Shown here piece after piece: positions 37,747-47,294 of a DNA stretch of 64,000 bases (position 1 is its first letter; every line of letters begins with the position of its first letter). Position numbers and translations under genes: made by a program. The stretch is from positions 124,001-188,000 of the forward strand of contig NZ_NJIH01000001.1 of NCBI RefSeq assembly GCF_002209565.1, in the 5' to 3' direction. The stretch is from Candidimonas nitroreducens (lineage in GTDB: Bacteria; Pseudomonadota; Gammaproteobacteria; Burkholderiales; Burkholderiaceae_B). The notes beneath the pieces were generated by a model. That model saw only the letters and a program-made list of their open reading frames with translations, did no database searches and had not been told where the DNA came from.

Positions 37747-38724
37747 ATGACTGCTCGCCCATTGCGTGTCGTCTTTCTGGATCGCGACACGATTTCACCG
37801 CAGACGGTGCTGCGCCCGCTGTCTTTTCCGCACGAGCTGACAGTACATGCGCGCACCGGCAAAGGCGAGGTGGCGGCCCGCATCGCTGCGGCGGACATAG
37901 TCATCAGCAACAAGGCGCCGTTGCCGGCCGAAGCGCTGGCGCAGGCGCCGAACCTGAAAATGATCGCCGTGGCCGCCACCGGCACCGACATGGTCGACCT
38001 GCGCGCTTGTGCGCAGCGGGGCATCGTGGTGTCCAATATACGCGGCTATGCCGTGCATACCGTGCCCGAACATACTTTCGCGCTGATTTTCGCCCTGCGG
38101 CGCAGCATCGTCGCCTATCGCGATTCGGTCAAGGCGGGCCGCTGGCAGCAGGCGGCCCAGTTCTGCTATTTCGACTATCCCATCCGCGACCTGGCCGGCT
38201 CCACGCTCGGGCTGATAGGCTCGGGCGTCCTGGGCCAGGCCGTCGCAGGCATCGGCCGTGCGCTGGGCATGCGGGTGCTGTTCGCGGGCCGCAAGGGCCA
38301 GGCGCAGCCCGCGGCGCCGTATACGACGTTCGAGCAAGTGCTGGAACAAAGCGACGTCATCAGCCTGCATTGCCCGCTCAACGAGCAGACGCGCGGCCTG
38401 ATCGGCGCGGCGGAATTCGCCCGCATGCGGCGCCGGCCGCTGCTGGTGAACACCGCGCGCGGCGGCCTGGTCGATGAAGCGGCGCTGGAACGCGCCCTGC
38501 GCGGCGGCCAATTGGCGGGCGCGGGTTTCGACGTGGCCAGCCCCGAGCCTCCCGCCGCCGACAGCATCCTCATGCGTCTGCTGGATCTGCCTAATTTCAT
38601 CCTTACCCCGCATGTGGCCTGGGCCAGCGACGAGGCGGTGCAGGCGCTGGCCGACCAGCTCGTCGACAATATCGAGGCATACTGCCGCGGCGAGCCGCGC
38701 AATGCGGTTGCGGTGGGTATATAG
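37747..38724 (+). CDS. D-2-hydroxyacid dehydrogenase (hydroxypyruvate reductase-like)
   Basis: NAD(P)-dependent D-2-hydroxyacid dehydrogenase, 325 residues from ATG 37747. NAD-binding motif GLIGSGVLGQAVAGIG; catalytic Arg in LVNTARGGLVDEAAL, Glu downstream, and His in ILTPHVAWASDEA. N-terminal NKAPLPAEALAQAPNLKMIAV then GTDMVDL is HprA/glycerate-dehydrogenase-like. The glycerate kinase gene starts 3 bp downstream, which strongly suggests reduction of hydroxypyruvate or glyoxylate to D-glycerate. PdxB is a less likely alternative despite epd being nearby. Confidence 0.88.
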   Translation: MTARPLRVVFLDRDTISPQTVLRPLSFPHELTVHARTGKGEVAARIAAADIVISNKAPLPAEALAQAPNLKMIAVAATGTDMVDLRACAQRGIVVSNIRGYAVHTVPEHTFALIFALRRSIVAYRDSVKAGRWQQAAQFCYFDYPIRDLAGSTLGLIGSGVLGQAVAGIGRALGMRVLFAGRKGQAQPAAPYTTFEQVLEQSDVISLHCPLNEQTRGLIGAAEFARMRRRPLLVNTARGGLVDEAALERALRGGQLAGAGFDVASPEPPAADSILMRLLDLPNFILTPHVAWASDEAVQALADQLVDNIEAYCRGEPRNAVAVGI

Positions 38725-38727
38725 AAC

Positions 38728-39861
38728 ATGCGTATCGTCATAGCCCCCGATTCATACAAGGAAAGCCTGAGCGCGGCCGAGGTGGCGCGCGCCATCGAGG
38801 CCGGTGTACTCGATGTGCTGCCGCAGGCCCAGACCGTGTGCGTGCCCATGGCTGATGGCGGCGAGGGTTCTTTGGCGGCGGTGGCTGCCGCGACCCGCGC
38901 CGAATTGCGCAAGGCCGTGGTGCGCGATGCCAACGGCCGCGACCACGAGGCCGAGTGGGCCTTGCTGCCCGATGATGCGGCCTTTATAGAAATTGCCGCC
39001 GCAGCCGGGCTCGAGCAGATTGCGCCGAACCTGCGCAATCCTTTGCGCGCCACCAGCTATGGCGTCGGGCAGCTCATCCTGCAGGCGCTGCAGGCCGGAG
39101 CCCGGCGCATTACCATCGGCCTGGGCGGCAGCGCCTGCAACGACGGCGGCGCGGGCATGCTGCAGGCGCTGGGCCTGCGGCTGCTGGACGCCCAGGGGCA
39201 AGAGCTGCCGCCCGGCGGCGCGGCCTTGCGGAGCCTGCATGCGCTGTCGGCGGACGGACTGGATCCGCGCGTGGCCGACACCCGCTTCGAAGTGGCCATG
39301 GACGTCGACAACCCCTTGTGCGGCCCGCAAGGCGCCTCGGCCGTATTCGGCCCGCAGAAGGGCGCCGATGCGCGGCAGGTGGCGGAACTCGACGCGGCGC
39401 TGGCGCATTTCGCCGATGTCTGCGCCGCGCTAATGGGCAAGGACGAACGCCAGACGCCGGGCGCCGGCGCAGCCGGTGGCCTGGGCTACGCGATCAAGCA
39501 GTTCCTGGGCGCGAGCTTTCGGCCCGGCGCCGAACTGGTGGCCGAGCTGGCTGGCCTGCCCGCTGCCTTGCAGGGCGCCGACCTGGTCTTCACCGGCGAG
39601 GGCCGCATGGATGCCCAGACGCCGCATGGCAAGACGCCCGTGGGGGTGGCGCGCTACGCGCAGCGCCTGGGCATCCCGGTATTCGCCTTGGCCGGATCGC
39701 TGGGGCCGGGCTACGAGGCCGTGTACGCCGCCGGCATCACCGCCGCCTTCAGCCTGGCCCCGGGGCCTATCACGCTGGAACAGGCCTGCCGCGAGGCCCC
39801 GCAATTGCTGCGGCAGCGTGCCGGCGATATCGTCCGCGCCTGGCGCGCCAAGGCGTCCTGA
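38728..39861 (+). CDS. Glycerate kinase (GarK/GlxK type)
   Basis: Class I glycerate kinase, 377 residues, which phosphorylates D-glycerate to 2-phosphoglycerate with ATP. N-terminal MRIVIAPDSYKESLSAAEVA is diagnostic; other blocks are VPMADGGEGSLAAV, GLGGSACNDGGAGMLQALG, PGAGAAGGLGYAIKQF and TGEGRMDAQTPHGKTPVGVA. It is tightly coupled to the upstream D-2-hydroxyacid dehydrogenase (3-bp gap), so together they feed glyoxylate or hydroxypyruvate into glycolysis. Confidence 0.94.
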   Translation: MRIVIAPDSYKESLSAAEVARAIEAGVLDVLPQAQTVCVPMADGGEGSLAAVAAATRAELRKAVVRDANGRDHEAEWALLPDDAAFIEIAAAAGLEQIAPNLRNPLRATSYGVGQLILQALQAGARRITIGLGGSACNDGGAGMLQALGLRLLDAQGQELPPGGAALRSLHALSADGLDPRVADTRFEVAMDVDNPLCGPQGASAVFGPQKGADARQVAELDAALAHFADVCAALMGKDERQTPGAGAAGGLGYAIKQFLGASFRPGAELVAELAGLPAALQGADLVFTGEGRMDAQTPHGKTPVGVARYAQRLGIPVFALAGSLGPGYEAVYAAGITAAFSLAPGPITLEQACREAPQLLRQRAGDIVRAWRAKAS

Positions 39862-39988
39862 CGCCTTCGAGCCCTTGCGGAAAGTAGTACAGTGACACTA
39901 GTGCCGCGGCCTGCGGCGCGTTGCGTGCCGGCGGCGCAGCGTGCGTGTGGGCGCCGCGCCTGAATCGTCATTTCCGGAACACCCTCAC

Positions 39989-41059
39989 ATGCCTCATCCC
40001 ATACGCCTTGCAATCAACGGCTACGGCCGCATAGGCCGTTGTTTCCTGCGCGCGCTGCACGAATCGCCGCTGCGCCACTCGTTCCAGGTCGTCGCCATCA
40101 ACGAGCCGGCCGACCTCGACTCCATGGCGTACCTCACGCGCTTCGACTCCACCCACGGCATCTTCCCCGGAGACGTGCAGCAGCGCGACGAAGGCCTGGT
40201 AATAGATGGTGTGCCGATACACGTCAGCCATGCCCGCGAGCCGGAAGGTGTCGACTGGGCGGCGCTGGATATCGATATTCTGGTGGAGTGTTCCGGCCGC
40301 TACGGCACGCGCGCCGAGCTGGAACGCTTCCTGGCGGCCGGCTGCCCGCGGCTGCTGCTCTCGCATCCGGGCCGCAGCGCGCGCGATATTGATTTCACCC
40401 TGATCTACGGCATCAACCAGCACGCGCTTACCGGCGAAGAACGCCTGGTTTCCAACGCGTCCTGCACCACCAATGCCGTGGTGCCGGTGCTAAACCAACT
40501 GCAGCAGGCTTTTGGCGTCGAACACGCGTTCCTCACCACACTGCATTCGGTCATGAACGACCAGCCCCTGATAGACGGCTATCATCATTCCGACCTGCGG
40601 CGCACCCGTTCGGCCATGCAGTCCATCGTCCCGGTGGCCACGGGCCTGGCCCAAGGGGTAGAGCGCTTCCTGCCGGCGCTGGCCGGCAAGGTGCAGGCCA
40701 AGGCCATCCGCGTACCCACGCTGAACGTGTCGGCCATCGACATCATGGCGCAGCTGTCGAGCGACGCCGATGGCGAACGGCTGCATGCGCTGCTGCGCAC
40801 GGCGGCGCAGCGCCAGCCGCGCCTGCAGGCGTATTCCGACGCGCCGCATGCCTCGGTGGACTTCAACCACGACCCGCATTCCGTCGTCGTCGACGGCAGC
40901 CAGACGCGCATGAACGGGCCGCGCCTGGCCAATATCTTCATCTGGTTCGACAACGAATGGGGCTTCGCGTGCCGGCTGCTCGATGCCGTGCAGGCCTGGT
41001 CGGCGCTGTTCGCGCCACACGCCGAAGAGGCGCCCGAGGCGGCACTACGGCATGGCTGA
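39989..41059 (+). CDS. epd: Erythrose-4-phosphate dehydrogenase-like GAPDH family protein
   Basis: GAPDH-family enzyme, 356 residues from ATG 39989. NAD-binding INGYGRIGRCFLRAL; catalytic Cys159 in SNASCTTNAVVPVL. The Epd/GapB-type features are INEPADLDSMAYLTRFDSTH, HSVMNDQPLIDGYHHSDLRR and SAMQSIVPVATGLAQGVERF, which differ from glycolytic GapA (PVATGAAKAVGKV-type). Epd oxidises erythrose-4-phosphate to 4-phosphoerythronate in pyridoxal-phosphate synthesis. Catalytic assignment to erythrose-4-phosphate rather than GAP is by motif only. An unusual C-terminal tail follows AWSALF. Confidence 0.82.
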   Translation: MPHPIRLAINGYGRIGRCFLRALHESPLRHSFQVVAINEPADLDSMAYLTRFDSTHGIFPGDVQQRDEGLVIDGVPIHVSHAREPEGVDWAALDIDILVECSGRYGTRAELERFLAAGCPRLLLSHPGRSARDIDFTLIYGINQHALTGEERLVSNASCTTNAVVPVLNQLQQAFGVEHAFLTTLHSVMNDQPLIDGYHHSDLRRTRSAMQSIVPVATGLAQGVERFLPALAGKVQAKAIRVPTLNVSAIDIMAQLSSDADGERLHALLRTAAQRQPRLQAYSDAPHASVDFNHDPHSVVVDGSQTRMNGPRLANIFIWFDNEWGFACRLLDAVQAWSALFAPHAEEAPEAALRHG

Positions 41060-41279
41060 CGGCGTGGCTGACGGCGTGGCGAGCGCAGGAACTGGGGCAG
41101 GGCGCTGTCCCGCGCTCCTTGCCCGGCTTGGCCGGTGCCCGGCCCAGGGCGCCGGCTGCTGGTGCCGGCCCGGATCCCGAGGGCATCCGGATGTATATTC
41201 TGGTTCCTGTATACATAGAAACAGGGCGCGCATGGCGGCGCCCGCAAGCATATAGATATAGCGATCAAGGAGTTGCACA
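41060..41279. other. epd-fumC intergenic region
   Basis: A 220-bp gap containing, across the epd end, two tandem GGCTGACGGCGT units (about 41054-41077) and near fumC an AT-richer stretch with a dyad CCTGTatacatagaaACAGG (about 41206-41225) that may mark the fumC promoter region. No gene. Confidence 0.35.
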
Positions 41280-42674
41280 ATGGCTACAACCCGCGTGGAA
41301 AAAGATTCGATGGGCTCCATCGAGGTACCCGCAGACCATTACTGGGGCGCGCAGACGCAGCGTTCGATACAAAACTTCCCCATAGGCGTGGCGCGTTTCA
41401 AGTGGCAGGCGCCCATCATCGAGGCCCTGGGCATCCTGAAGAAATCGGCGGCGCAGGCCAATGCCGAGCTGGGCGAACTGCCGCAGAACATTGCCGACCT
41501 GATCGTGCGCGCCGCCGACGAAGTCATCCGCGGCGAGCGCAACGAAGAGTTTCCCCTGGTGGTGTTCCAGACGGGTTCCGGCACCCAGTCGAACATGAAC
41601 GCCAACGAGGTCATTGCCAACCGCGCCATCGAACTGGCGGGCGGGGTCATGGGCAGCAAGGCGCCGGTACACCCCAATGACCATGTGAATCGCGGGCAGT
41701 CGTCCAACGATACCTTCCCCACGGCCATGCACATCGCCGTGGGCCGCGAACTGCAGCGCCACCTGTTTCCCGCCGTCGAGCTGCTGCGCGACACCCTGGC
41801 GGCCAAGTCCGAACAGTACAAGGACGTCGTCAAGACCGGCCGCACCCACCTGCAGGACGCCACGCCCATCACGCTGGGCCAGGAAATCGGCGGCTGGGTG
41901 GCGCAGCTCGAGTTCGGCCTGGAAGCGCTGCGCGCGGCGCTGCCCGGCATTTACGACCTGGCCATAGGCGGCACGGCGGTCGGCACCGGCCTGAATGCCC
42001 ATCCGCGCTTCGGCGACACCGCCGCGGCGCACATCGCCGAGATCACCGGCCTGCCGTTCCGTTCCGCCAGGAACAAGTTCTTCGCATTGTCGGCGCACGA
42101 CGCCCTGGTGAACCTGTCGGGCGCGCTGCGCACCCTGGCCGGCGCGCTCATGAAGATCGCCAACGACGTGCGCTGGCTGGCCAGCGGCCCGCGCTGCGGC
42201 ATAGGCGAACTGCACATCCCCGACAACGAGCCCGGTTCTTCCATCATGCCCGGCAAGGTCAACCCCACGCAATGCGAAGCCATGACCATGGTTTGCGTGC
42301 AGGTGTACGGCAACGACGCCGCCACGGCGTTCGCCGGCAGCCAGGGCAATTTCCAGCTCAACGTATACAAGCCCGTGATGGTGCACAACGTACTGGAAAG
42401 CATACAGTTGCTGGGCGACTCCTGCCGCGCCTTCAACGACCACTGCGCGGTGGGCATCGAACCCAACCTGGATCGCATTGCCGCCAATCTGGAAAAGAAC
42501 CTGATGCTGGTCACCGCGCTGAACCGCCACATCGGCTACGACAAGGCGGCCGCCATCGCCAAGAAGGCTCAGCACGAACAGACCACCCTGCGCAGCGCAG
42601 CACTGGCCCTGGGCTACGTCACGGCTGAACAGTACGACGAATGGATCGTGCCGATGGACATGACTCATTCTTGA
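41280..42674 (+). CDS. fumC: Fumarase class II
   Basis: Iron-independent, tetrameric fumarate hydratase of the TCA cycle; 464 residues, typical length. Start ATG 41280 after AAGGAG. Motifs: [35 protein letters not shown], and the superfamily signature [17 protein letters not shown]. The C-terminal [18 protein letters not shown] is FumC-typical. Because it is oxygen-stable it commonly serves under oxidative or iron-limiting conditions. A GC-rich hairpin at 42686-42721 follows. Confidence 0.97.
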   Translation: MATTRVEKDSMGSIEVPADHYWGAQTQRSIQNFPIGVARFKWQAPIIEALGILKKSAAQANAELGELPQNIADLIVRAADEVIRGERNEEFPLVVFQTGSGTQSNMNANEVIANRAIELAGGVMGSKAPVHPNDHVNRGQSSNDTFPTAMHIAVGRELQRHLFPAVELLRDTLAAKSEQYKDVVKTGRTHLQDATPITLGQEIGGWVAQLEFGLEALRAALPGIYDLAIGGTAVGTGLNAHPRFGDTAAAHIAEITGLPFRSARNKFFALSAHDALVNLSGALRTLAGALMKIANDVRWLASGPRCGIGELHIPDNEPGSSIMPGKVNPTQCEAMTMVCVQVYGNDAATAFAGSQGNFQLNVYKPVMVHNVLESIQLLGDSCRAFNDHCAVGIEPNLDRIAANLEKNLMLVTALNRHIGYDKAAAIAKKAQHEQTTLRSAALALGYVTAEQYDEWIVPMDMTHS

Positions 42675-42685
42675 TTTTCACGGGC

Positions 42686-42721
42686 AGGCCCCGTGCCGGC
42701 CACACCGGTCGTACGGGGCCT
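42686..42721 (+). terminator. Hairpin downstream of fumC
   Basis: AGGCCCCGT (42686-42694) pairs with ACGGGGCCT (42713-42721), with inner GCCGG/CCGGT pairing. No T-run follows, so it is a possible factor-dependent terminator only. Confidence 0.4.
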
Positions 42722-42850
42722 CGCGCTTATGTCCGCCCGATCTGGCAACCGGCCTGGCGCCAGATCCAGCGCCAGGCGCCGGCCGGCGTGCCATGGCTCG
42801 CCGGGTTCTTCATCCTGCAATGCGTACAGGCCATAAGTCGAGACCCCACC

Positions 42851-43249
42851 ATGACGATCCGCATACAGATCAAGCGCGCTTACGAAGAAGCCCAGCCGTC
42901 CGACGGCTATCGGGCATTTGTCGACAGGCTGTGGCCGCGCGGCCTGTCCAAAGAAACCTTCAAGTTCGATGCCTGGTACAAGGATCTGGCGCCCAGTGCC
43001 GAGCTGCGCACTTGGTTTGGCCACAAGGTGGAAAACTGGGAGCAATTCAAGGACAGCTACCGCTCCGAACTGCGCGCGCCCGAGCAGCAGGAGCGCATGC
43101 GCGAGCTGCTGGCCGCCGCCGGCAAGCAGGCGATCACCTTGCTGTACGCCGCCAAAGATACCGAGCACAACCAGGCCGTGGTTCTGGCCGCCGAGCTGCA
43201 GGCCATGAGCACCGCAGCCCGCAAGCGGGCGCCGCGCAAGTCGGCCTGA
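42851..43249 (+). CDS. DUF488 family protein (YeaO-like)
   Basis: Small protein of the DUF488 family, 132 residues from ATG 42851. Diagnostic blocks: IKRAYEEAQPSDGYRAFVDR, LWPRGLSKETFKFDAWYKDL, APSAELRTWFGHKVENWEQF, and ITLLYAAKDTEHNQAVVLAA. The function is not established; some members sit beside heavy-metal or nucleotide genes. It ends in a basic tail (ARKRAPRKSA). It stands alone between fumC and the catabolic island. Confidence 0.85.
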   Translation: MTIRIQIKRAYEEAQPSDGYRAFVDRLWPRGLSKETFKFDAWYKDLAPSAELRTWFGHKVENWEQFKDSYRSELRAPEQQERMRELLAAAGKQAITLLYAAKDTEHNQAVVLAAELQAMSTAARKRAPRKSA

Positions 43250-43390
43250 CGCCCGCATAGGCCGGCGTTCGCCGGTGCTGGGCGGAAGTTGACGAAAGGT
43301 TGGCGAGAGCTTGGCGGTGCTTGCCGATGAGCGCGGCTTCCGGCGCCGGTCGACCCTGCCCGCGTTCTTTTCCAGGCTTCCTCCAAAATT

Positions 43391-43440
43391 AATTGACATA
43401 CTATCAAATAAAAAATACTATATTTGACATAGATTCAATT
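43391..43440 (+). promoter_or_regulatory. 50-bp dyad operator enclosing a sigma-70 promoter, copy 1
   Basis: Left arm AATTGACATACTATCAAATA (43391-43410) and right arm TATTTGACATAGATTCAATT (43421-43440) form an imperfect inverted repeat around a 10-bp AT-rich centre. Inside it TTGACA (43393-43398), 17 bp, TACTAT (43416-43421) is a good sigma-70 promoter. It ends 14 bp before the first gene of the aromatic operon. The same architecture recurs at 49455-49504. A TetR regulator lies in the same island and is the likely ligand; that link is inferred. Confidence 0.7.
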
Positions 43441-43454
43441 TTTAGGAGAAAGCA

Positions 43455-44702
43455 GTGGAGACAGCCACTCGCTCGGGCGCCACGGCAGGCATGCGCGGCG
43501 CTTCCTGGGACGCGCAATTGATGCAGCGGCCCTACCAGGTGGTTCCCTATGCCCTGGGCACGGCAGACGGCCAGCGCACGCTGGGCTTCTTGTTCACCGC
43601 CAGCGGCAAAGAGCGCAAGGTGGTGTCCATCATGCATCCGCGCGAAATGGCGGTTACGCATTACATGGTGCCGTGGGTGCTGGACGCGGGCTATGCCTGC
43701 TGGGTGCAGGGGCCGCGCTCCATCGGCAACGATCTGCGGCTCGAACACGAAATCGCCTTGCTCGATGTGGCGGCCGGCATGGCCCACTTGCGTACACTGG
43801 GCTACGAGAAAATCGTGTTGCTCGGCAACTCGGGCGGGGCCGGCCTGTACACTTTCTACAACCAGCAGTCGCTGGTGCCCGCCGGGCAGCGCATCGCCTC
43901 GACCCCCGCGGGCCGCCCCACGCGGCTGCGCGAGGCCTCCATGCCGGAGGTCGACGGCATGATACTGATATCGCCCCATCCAGGGCAGGGCAGGCTGCTG
44001 ATGTCCGGCCTCGACCCTTCGGTCGCCGATGAAAACGACCCGATGCAGACCGACCCGGCCCTGGATCCGTTTTCCGAGGCCAACGGTTTCGACCCCGCCA
44101 CGTGCAGCGCCCGCTACGAGCCGGCATTCGTGACGCGCTACAGGGCGGCGCAGCGCGAGCGGGTGTCGCGCATAGACCGGCATGCCCGCAATCTGATACA
44201 AGCCCGGCAAGAGGCCCGCCGCAAGGTCAAGGCCGGCACTGCCAGCGCGCTGGAACGGCGTGTTGCCGCGCATGCGCCTATTTTCCAGGTCTGGCGCACC
44301 GATGCCGATCTGCGCGCCTGGGACATTACGCTAGACCCTTCGGATCGCAAGACGGGCTCGTTGTGGGGCAAGGATCCGTTCGTGTCGAACTGGGGCAGCG
44401 TGGGTTTCGCACGGGTGGTGACGCCCGAGTCCTGGTTGTCGACCTGGTCGGGCCTGTCTTCCAACGCATCGCTGGAAAAGACCGTGGGCGCCATACGCCA
44501 GCCCGTGCTGCTGCTCGAATACACCGGCGACCAGTGCACCTTCCCGGACGATATCGCCGCCATCTACGCCTCCATAGGCAGCCAGGACAAGCAGCACGTG
44601 CGCGTGCGCGGCAACCACCATGGCATGGCGCTGAGCCGCGAGGAAGAGCCGGGCCAGCGCATCGCCGGACGCCGGATCGTGCAATGGCTGGAAGGTCTTT
44701 GA
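43455..44702 (+). CDS. Alpha/beta hydrolase, first gene of the aromatic-acid island
   Basis: Alpha/beta-hydrolase of 415 residues with a GTG start (43455) after TAGGAG. The nucleophile elbow is Ser126 in IVLLGNSGGAGLYTF. The late acidic residue in LLLEYTGDQCTFPDDI and His in VRGNHHGMALS complete a plausible triad. A large insertion (residues ~155-330) with a basic helix region (HARNLIQARQEARRKVKAGT) forms the cap. It could be a thioesterase releasing the aromatic acid from CoA or a hydrolase for a ring-cleavage product; the position ahead of a ligase, a VOC protein and a flavin hydroxylase fits either. Substrate unknown. Confidence 0.75.
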   Translation: METATRSGATAGMRGASWDAQLMQRPYQVVPYALGTADGQRTLGFLFTASGKERKVVSIMHPREMAVTHYMVPWVLDAGYACWVQGPRSIGNDLRLEHEIALLDVAAGMAHLRTLGYEKIVLLGNSGGAGLYTFYNQQSLVPAGQRIASTPAGRPTRLREASMPEVDGMILISPHPGQGRLLMSGLDPSVADENDPMQTDPALDPFSEANGFDPATCSARYEPAFVTRYRAAQRERVSRIDRHARNLIQARQEARRKVKAGTASALERRVAAHAPIFQVWRTDADLRAWDITLDPSDRKTGSLWGKDPFVSNWGSVGFARVVTPESWLSTWSGLSSNASLEKTVGAIRQPVLLLEYTGDQCTFPDDIAAIYASIGSQDKQHVRVRGNHHGMALSREEEPGQRIAGRRIVQWLEGL

Positions 44703-44703
44703 C

Positions 44704-46419
44704 ATGCCGGGAATCGCAATGAAACCGGAAACGCTGCGCCCCAAGGTGCTGCTGGAGGGCGTACGCTACCCCGATCTGCCGCGCCTGCAGGACTACGTCG
44801 AAAAGGGGGTGCTCACGCGCGAGACGCTCGCAGGGGCGCTGCGCCAGTCGTGCGCCGCCCATGCCGGACGCATCGCCTTGGCGGGCCCCGAAGCAGAACT
44901 CAGCTATCAAGATTTCGACGAGCGCAGCGAGCGCCTGGCCGCGGCGCTGCTGCAGCTGGGCCTGCGGCCCCTGGATCGGGCCATCTTCCAATGCGGCAAC
45001 TGCAATGAGCTGCTATTGGCTTTCTACGCCTGCCTGAAGGCGGCCATCATACCGGTCTGCGCCCTGCATGCTTACCGCAAGCACGAAATCGGCTATCTGG
45101 GCAAGCTGGCCGAAGCGCGCATGCACCTGGTAATGGGCGACGATCCGAAGTTCGACGACGTCGCTTTTGCCGTGGCAATGCAGGACGAAGTGCCGAGCCT
45201 GGAATTCGTCGTCCAGGCGCGCGGCGCCCAGCGGGGCAAGGCGGTGTCGCTGGCCGGCCTGATCGCATCCATGCCCTTGCAGCGTGCCCGCGAGCTGTTG
45301 GCGGATGTAGAGGTGGATCCTTTCCAGGTCGCGGTGTTCCAGCTCTCGGGCGGAACCACGGGCGTGCCGAAGATCATCCCACGCTTCCACAATGAATATC
45401 TGTACAACATGCGTGCGGTGGCGCGCTGGAACGGTTATACGTCCGAAGACGTGCTGTTCTTTCCCACACCCTACATGCACAACCTGAACATGGGTTGTTT
45501 CTTCGGGCCGTTCCTGCTGACAGGGGCTTGCGTGACGGTGGCCACGGATCTGGGCGAGCAGTCGCTGCGCCAGCTGGTGCGCGATTACCAGCCTACGTGG
45601 TTCGGCGTCGCCGGGCCCATCCTGACCCGCATCGCGCCCGAGCTACTGCTGGCCGACGAGTCGGTGCGCGCCCGGCGCCGCTTCATAGGGCCGCGCAACG
45701 CGGCGGGCATACGGCGCGCGACCGGGTCTCCTACGTATCACATTTTCGGCATGACCGAGGGCGTCATCATGTTCGCCCGCGCCGGCGACTGCGACGAAGT
45801 GTTGAACACTTCCGTGGGCCGGCCGGTCTCCGAGCACGACGAGGTTCGCCTGGTCGTGCCGGGTACGCAGGACGAGGTGCCCGACGGCGTCGCCGGCGAG
45901 GCGCTGTTCCGCGGCCCCTACACCATACGCGGCTACTACAAGTCGGAAAAAGAAGACGCCGGCCGCTACACGGATGACGGCTTTTATCGCTCGGGCGACC
46001 TGATGATGTCGCGGATCATCGACGGCAAGCGCTACTACTTCTTCTGCGGGCGCATCAAGGACGTAGTGGATCGCGGCGGCGAGAAGATCAATGCCGAAGA
46101 GGTCGAGAACGTCATCAACCTGCATCCCGATGTACTGATCAGTGCGGTCGTGGCCATGCCCGACAAGGTCTACGGCGAGAAGGTGTGCGCTTTCGTGATC
46201 TTGCGCGCGCCCGAACGCGGCCTGGATCTGCCGCGCCTTTGCGCCTACCTGGAAGAGGCCGGCCTGGCCAAGTTCAAGTGGCCGGAGCGTCTCGAGATCG
46301 TCGCCGAGTTCCCCCTGTCGGCCGCGGGCAAGCTCAGCAAGGTCAAGCTGCGCCAGGCCATCAATCAAACGCTGGAAGCCGAACGGGCTGCCGGCACAGC
46401 CACGAGTGTAAAGCCATGA
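44704..46419 (+). CDS. Aryl-acid adenylating ligase (salicylate/2,3-DHB-AMP ligase-like)
   Basis: AMP-dependent synthetase of 571 residues. A3 loop FQLSGGTTGVPKIIP (Ser215 onward), A5 YHIFGMTEGVIMFAR, A7 YRSGDLMMS, A8 GRIKDVVDRGGEKINAEEVE, and the catalytic Lys543 in PLSAAGKLSKVKLR. N-terminal RLQDYVEKGVLTRETLAGAL and FFPTPYMHNLNMGCFFGPFL match the DhbE/EntE group, which activates salicylate or 2,3-dihydroxybenzoate. No siderophore NRPS is here; the companions are a CoA-ester hydroxylase-like flavoprotein and a Bug protein, so a catabolic CoA ligase (as in salicylyl-CoA routes to gentisate) is more likely. The exact acid is unknown. Confidence 0.8.
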   Translation: MPGIAMKPETLRPKVLLEGVRYPDLPRLQDYVEKGVLTRETLAGALRQSCAAHAGRIALAGPEAELSYQDFDERSERLAAALLQLGLRPLDRAIFQCGNCNELLLAFYACLKAAIIPVCALHAYRKHEIGYLGKLAEARMHLVMGDDPKFDDVAFAVAMQDEVPSLEFVVQARGAQRGKAVSLAGLIASMPLQRARELLADVEVDPFQVAVFQLSGGTTGVPKIIPRFHNEYLYNMRAVARWNGYTSEDVLFFPTPYMHNLNMGCFFGPFLLTGACVTVATDLGEQSLRQLVRDYQPTWFGVAGPILTRIAPELLLADESVRARRRFIGPRNAAGIRRATGSPTYHIFGMTEGVIMFARAGDCDEVLNTSVGRPVSEHDEVRLVVPGTQDEVPDGVAGEALFRGPYTIRGYYKSEKEDAGRYTDDGFYRSGDLMMSRIIDGKRYYFFCGRIKDVVDRGGEKINAEEVENVINLHPDVLISAVVAMPDKVYGEKVCAFVILRAPERGLDLPRLCAYLEEAGLAKFKWPERLEIVAEFPLSAAGKLSKVKLRQAINQTLEAERAAGTATSVKP

Positions 46420-47294
46420 ACACCAATGCCATGCCCATCCCCGTCGAAGTGCCCACGCTGCAACTGCATGGCGTGCACCATACCGCCCGTCCCACCTGGA
46501 AGCTGGCCGAAACCGTGCACTTCTATCGAGACTTGCTGGGGCTGCCCCTGGTGCACGCCATTTCCGCCAAAGGCTGGGGGCCGGACGACCACGCCGATTT
46601 CCTGCACTTTTTCTTCGACAGCGGCAGCCACAGCACCATCGCCTTCTTTTATTACCTGGGCACCGAGCGGCCGCAGTGGCTCGAACCGCGCGAACACTAC
46701 CAGCAACGCGCCACGCACACCGCATGGCGTGTGCGCGACGAACAAGAGCTGCTGCAGTGGCGCCGGCGTGTCGAGGCGGTCGGCATCCCCTTGCGCTACC
46801 AGATCCGCCACGAAGTCATCGAATCGATTTATTTCAACGACCCCAACGGCTACCCCATAGAGATCACCTGGCAGTTGCGGCCCTTCGACCCCCGCGACGG
46901 CACCGACGCCCAGCGCACCCTGGAGGCGGCCATTGCGCTGGAAGCTGCCCAGAATGAAGGCACTCGGTTGGCCTCGATAGAACAAGTCTGGCGCGCCAAG
47001 GCCGAAGCCCTGGGCGATCCGGGTGCTTCGAAGCGCCGGGCTTCGATCTACGTGCTCGATGTGCCGGAGTTTTCGGCCCTGGTCGAGGCCGCCCGCGGCA
47101 AGAGCGGCTATGCCGTTTCCCAGGCGCATGACGGCTATGTGCGCATCGATGGCGATCCTGGCATTTCGTTCCAGCGCAAGGAACTCGGATTCAAGCCGGC
47201 CGTCTGGTACGGCGCGCTGACCGGCGGCCTGCTGGGGCGGATCGAGCGCTTCGACATGGATGCCCTGGTTGTTGCTGCCGAGGAGCGGGCATGA
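46416..47294 (+). CDS. VOC (glyoxalase/extradiol-dioxygenase fold) protein
   Basis: Protein of the vicinal oxygen chelate superfamily, 292 residues, start overlapping the ligase stop (ATGA). The N-terminal module has the metal-ligand pattern: His21/22 in LHGVHHTARP, His101 in ATHTAWRVRD and Glu149 in NGYPIEITWQL. A C-terminal part (from ~210) resembles a second, degenerate module (FQRKELGFKPAVWYGALTGG). The fold supports ring-cleaving dioxygenases, glyoxalases and isomerases. In an operon with a hydroxylase, ring cleavage is plausible but unproven. Coupled to the next gene by another ATGA overlap. Confidence 0.75.
   Translation: MNTNAMPIPVEVPTLQLHGVHHTARPTWKLAETVHFYRDLLGLPLVHAISAKGWGPDDHADFLHFFFDSGSHSTIAFFYYLGTERPQWLEPREHYQQRATHTAWRVRDEQELLQWRRRVEAVGIPLRYQIRHEVIESIYFNDPNGYPIEITWQLRPFDPRDGTDAQRTLEAAIALEAAQNEGTRLASIEQVWRAKAEALGDPGASKRRASIYVLDVPEFSALVEAARGKSGYAVSQAHDGYVRIDGDPGISFQRKELGFKPAVWYGALTGGLLGRIERFDMDALVVAAEERA

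Noticed and set aside
41054-41077. Two GGCTGACGGCGT units at the end of epd, considered as a repeat array.
   Set aside because: Only two short units with low information; may be simple slippage.
43250-43390. CCGGCGTTCGCCGG after the DUF488 gene considered as a terminator.
   Set aside because: Short stem without a T-run; too weak to call.
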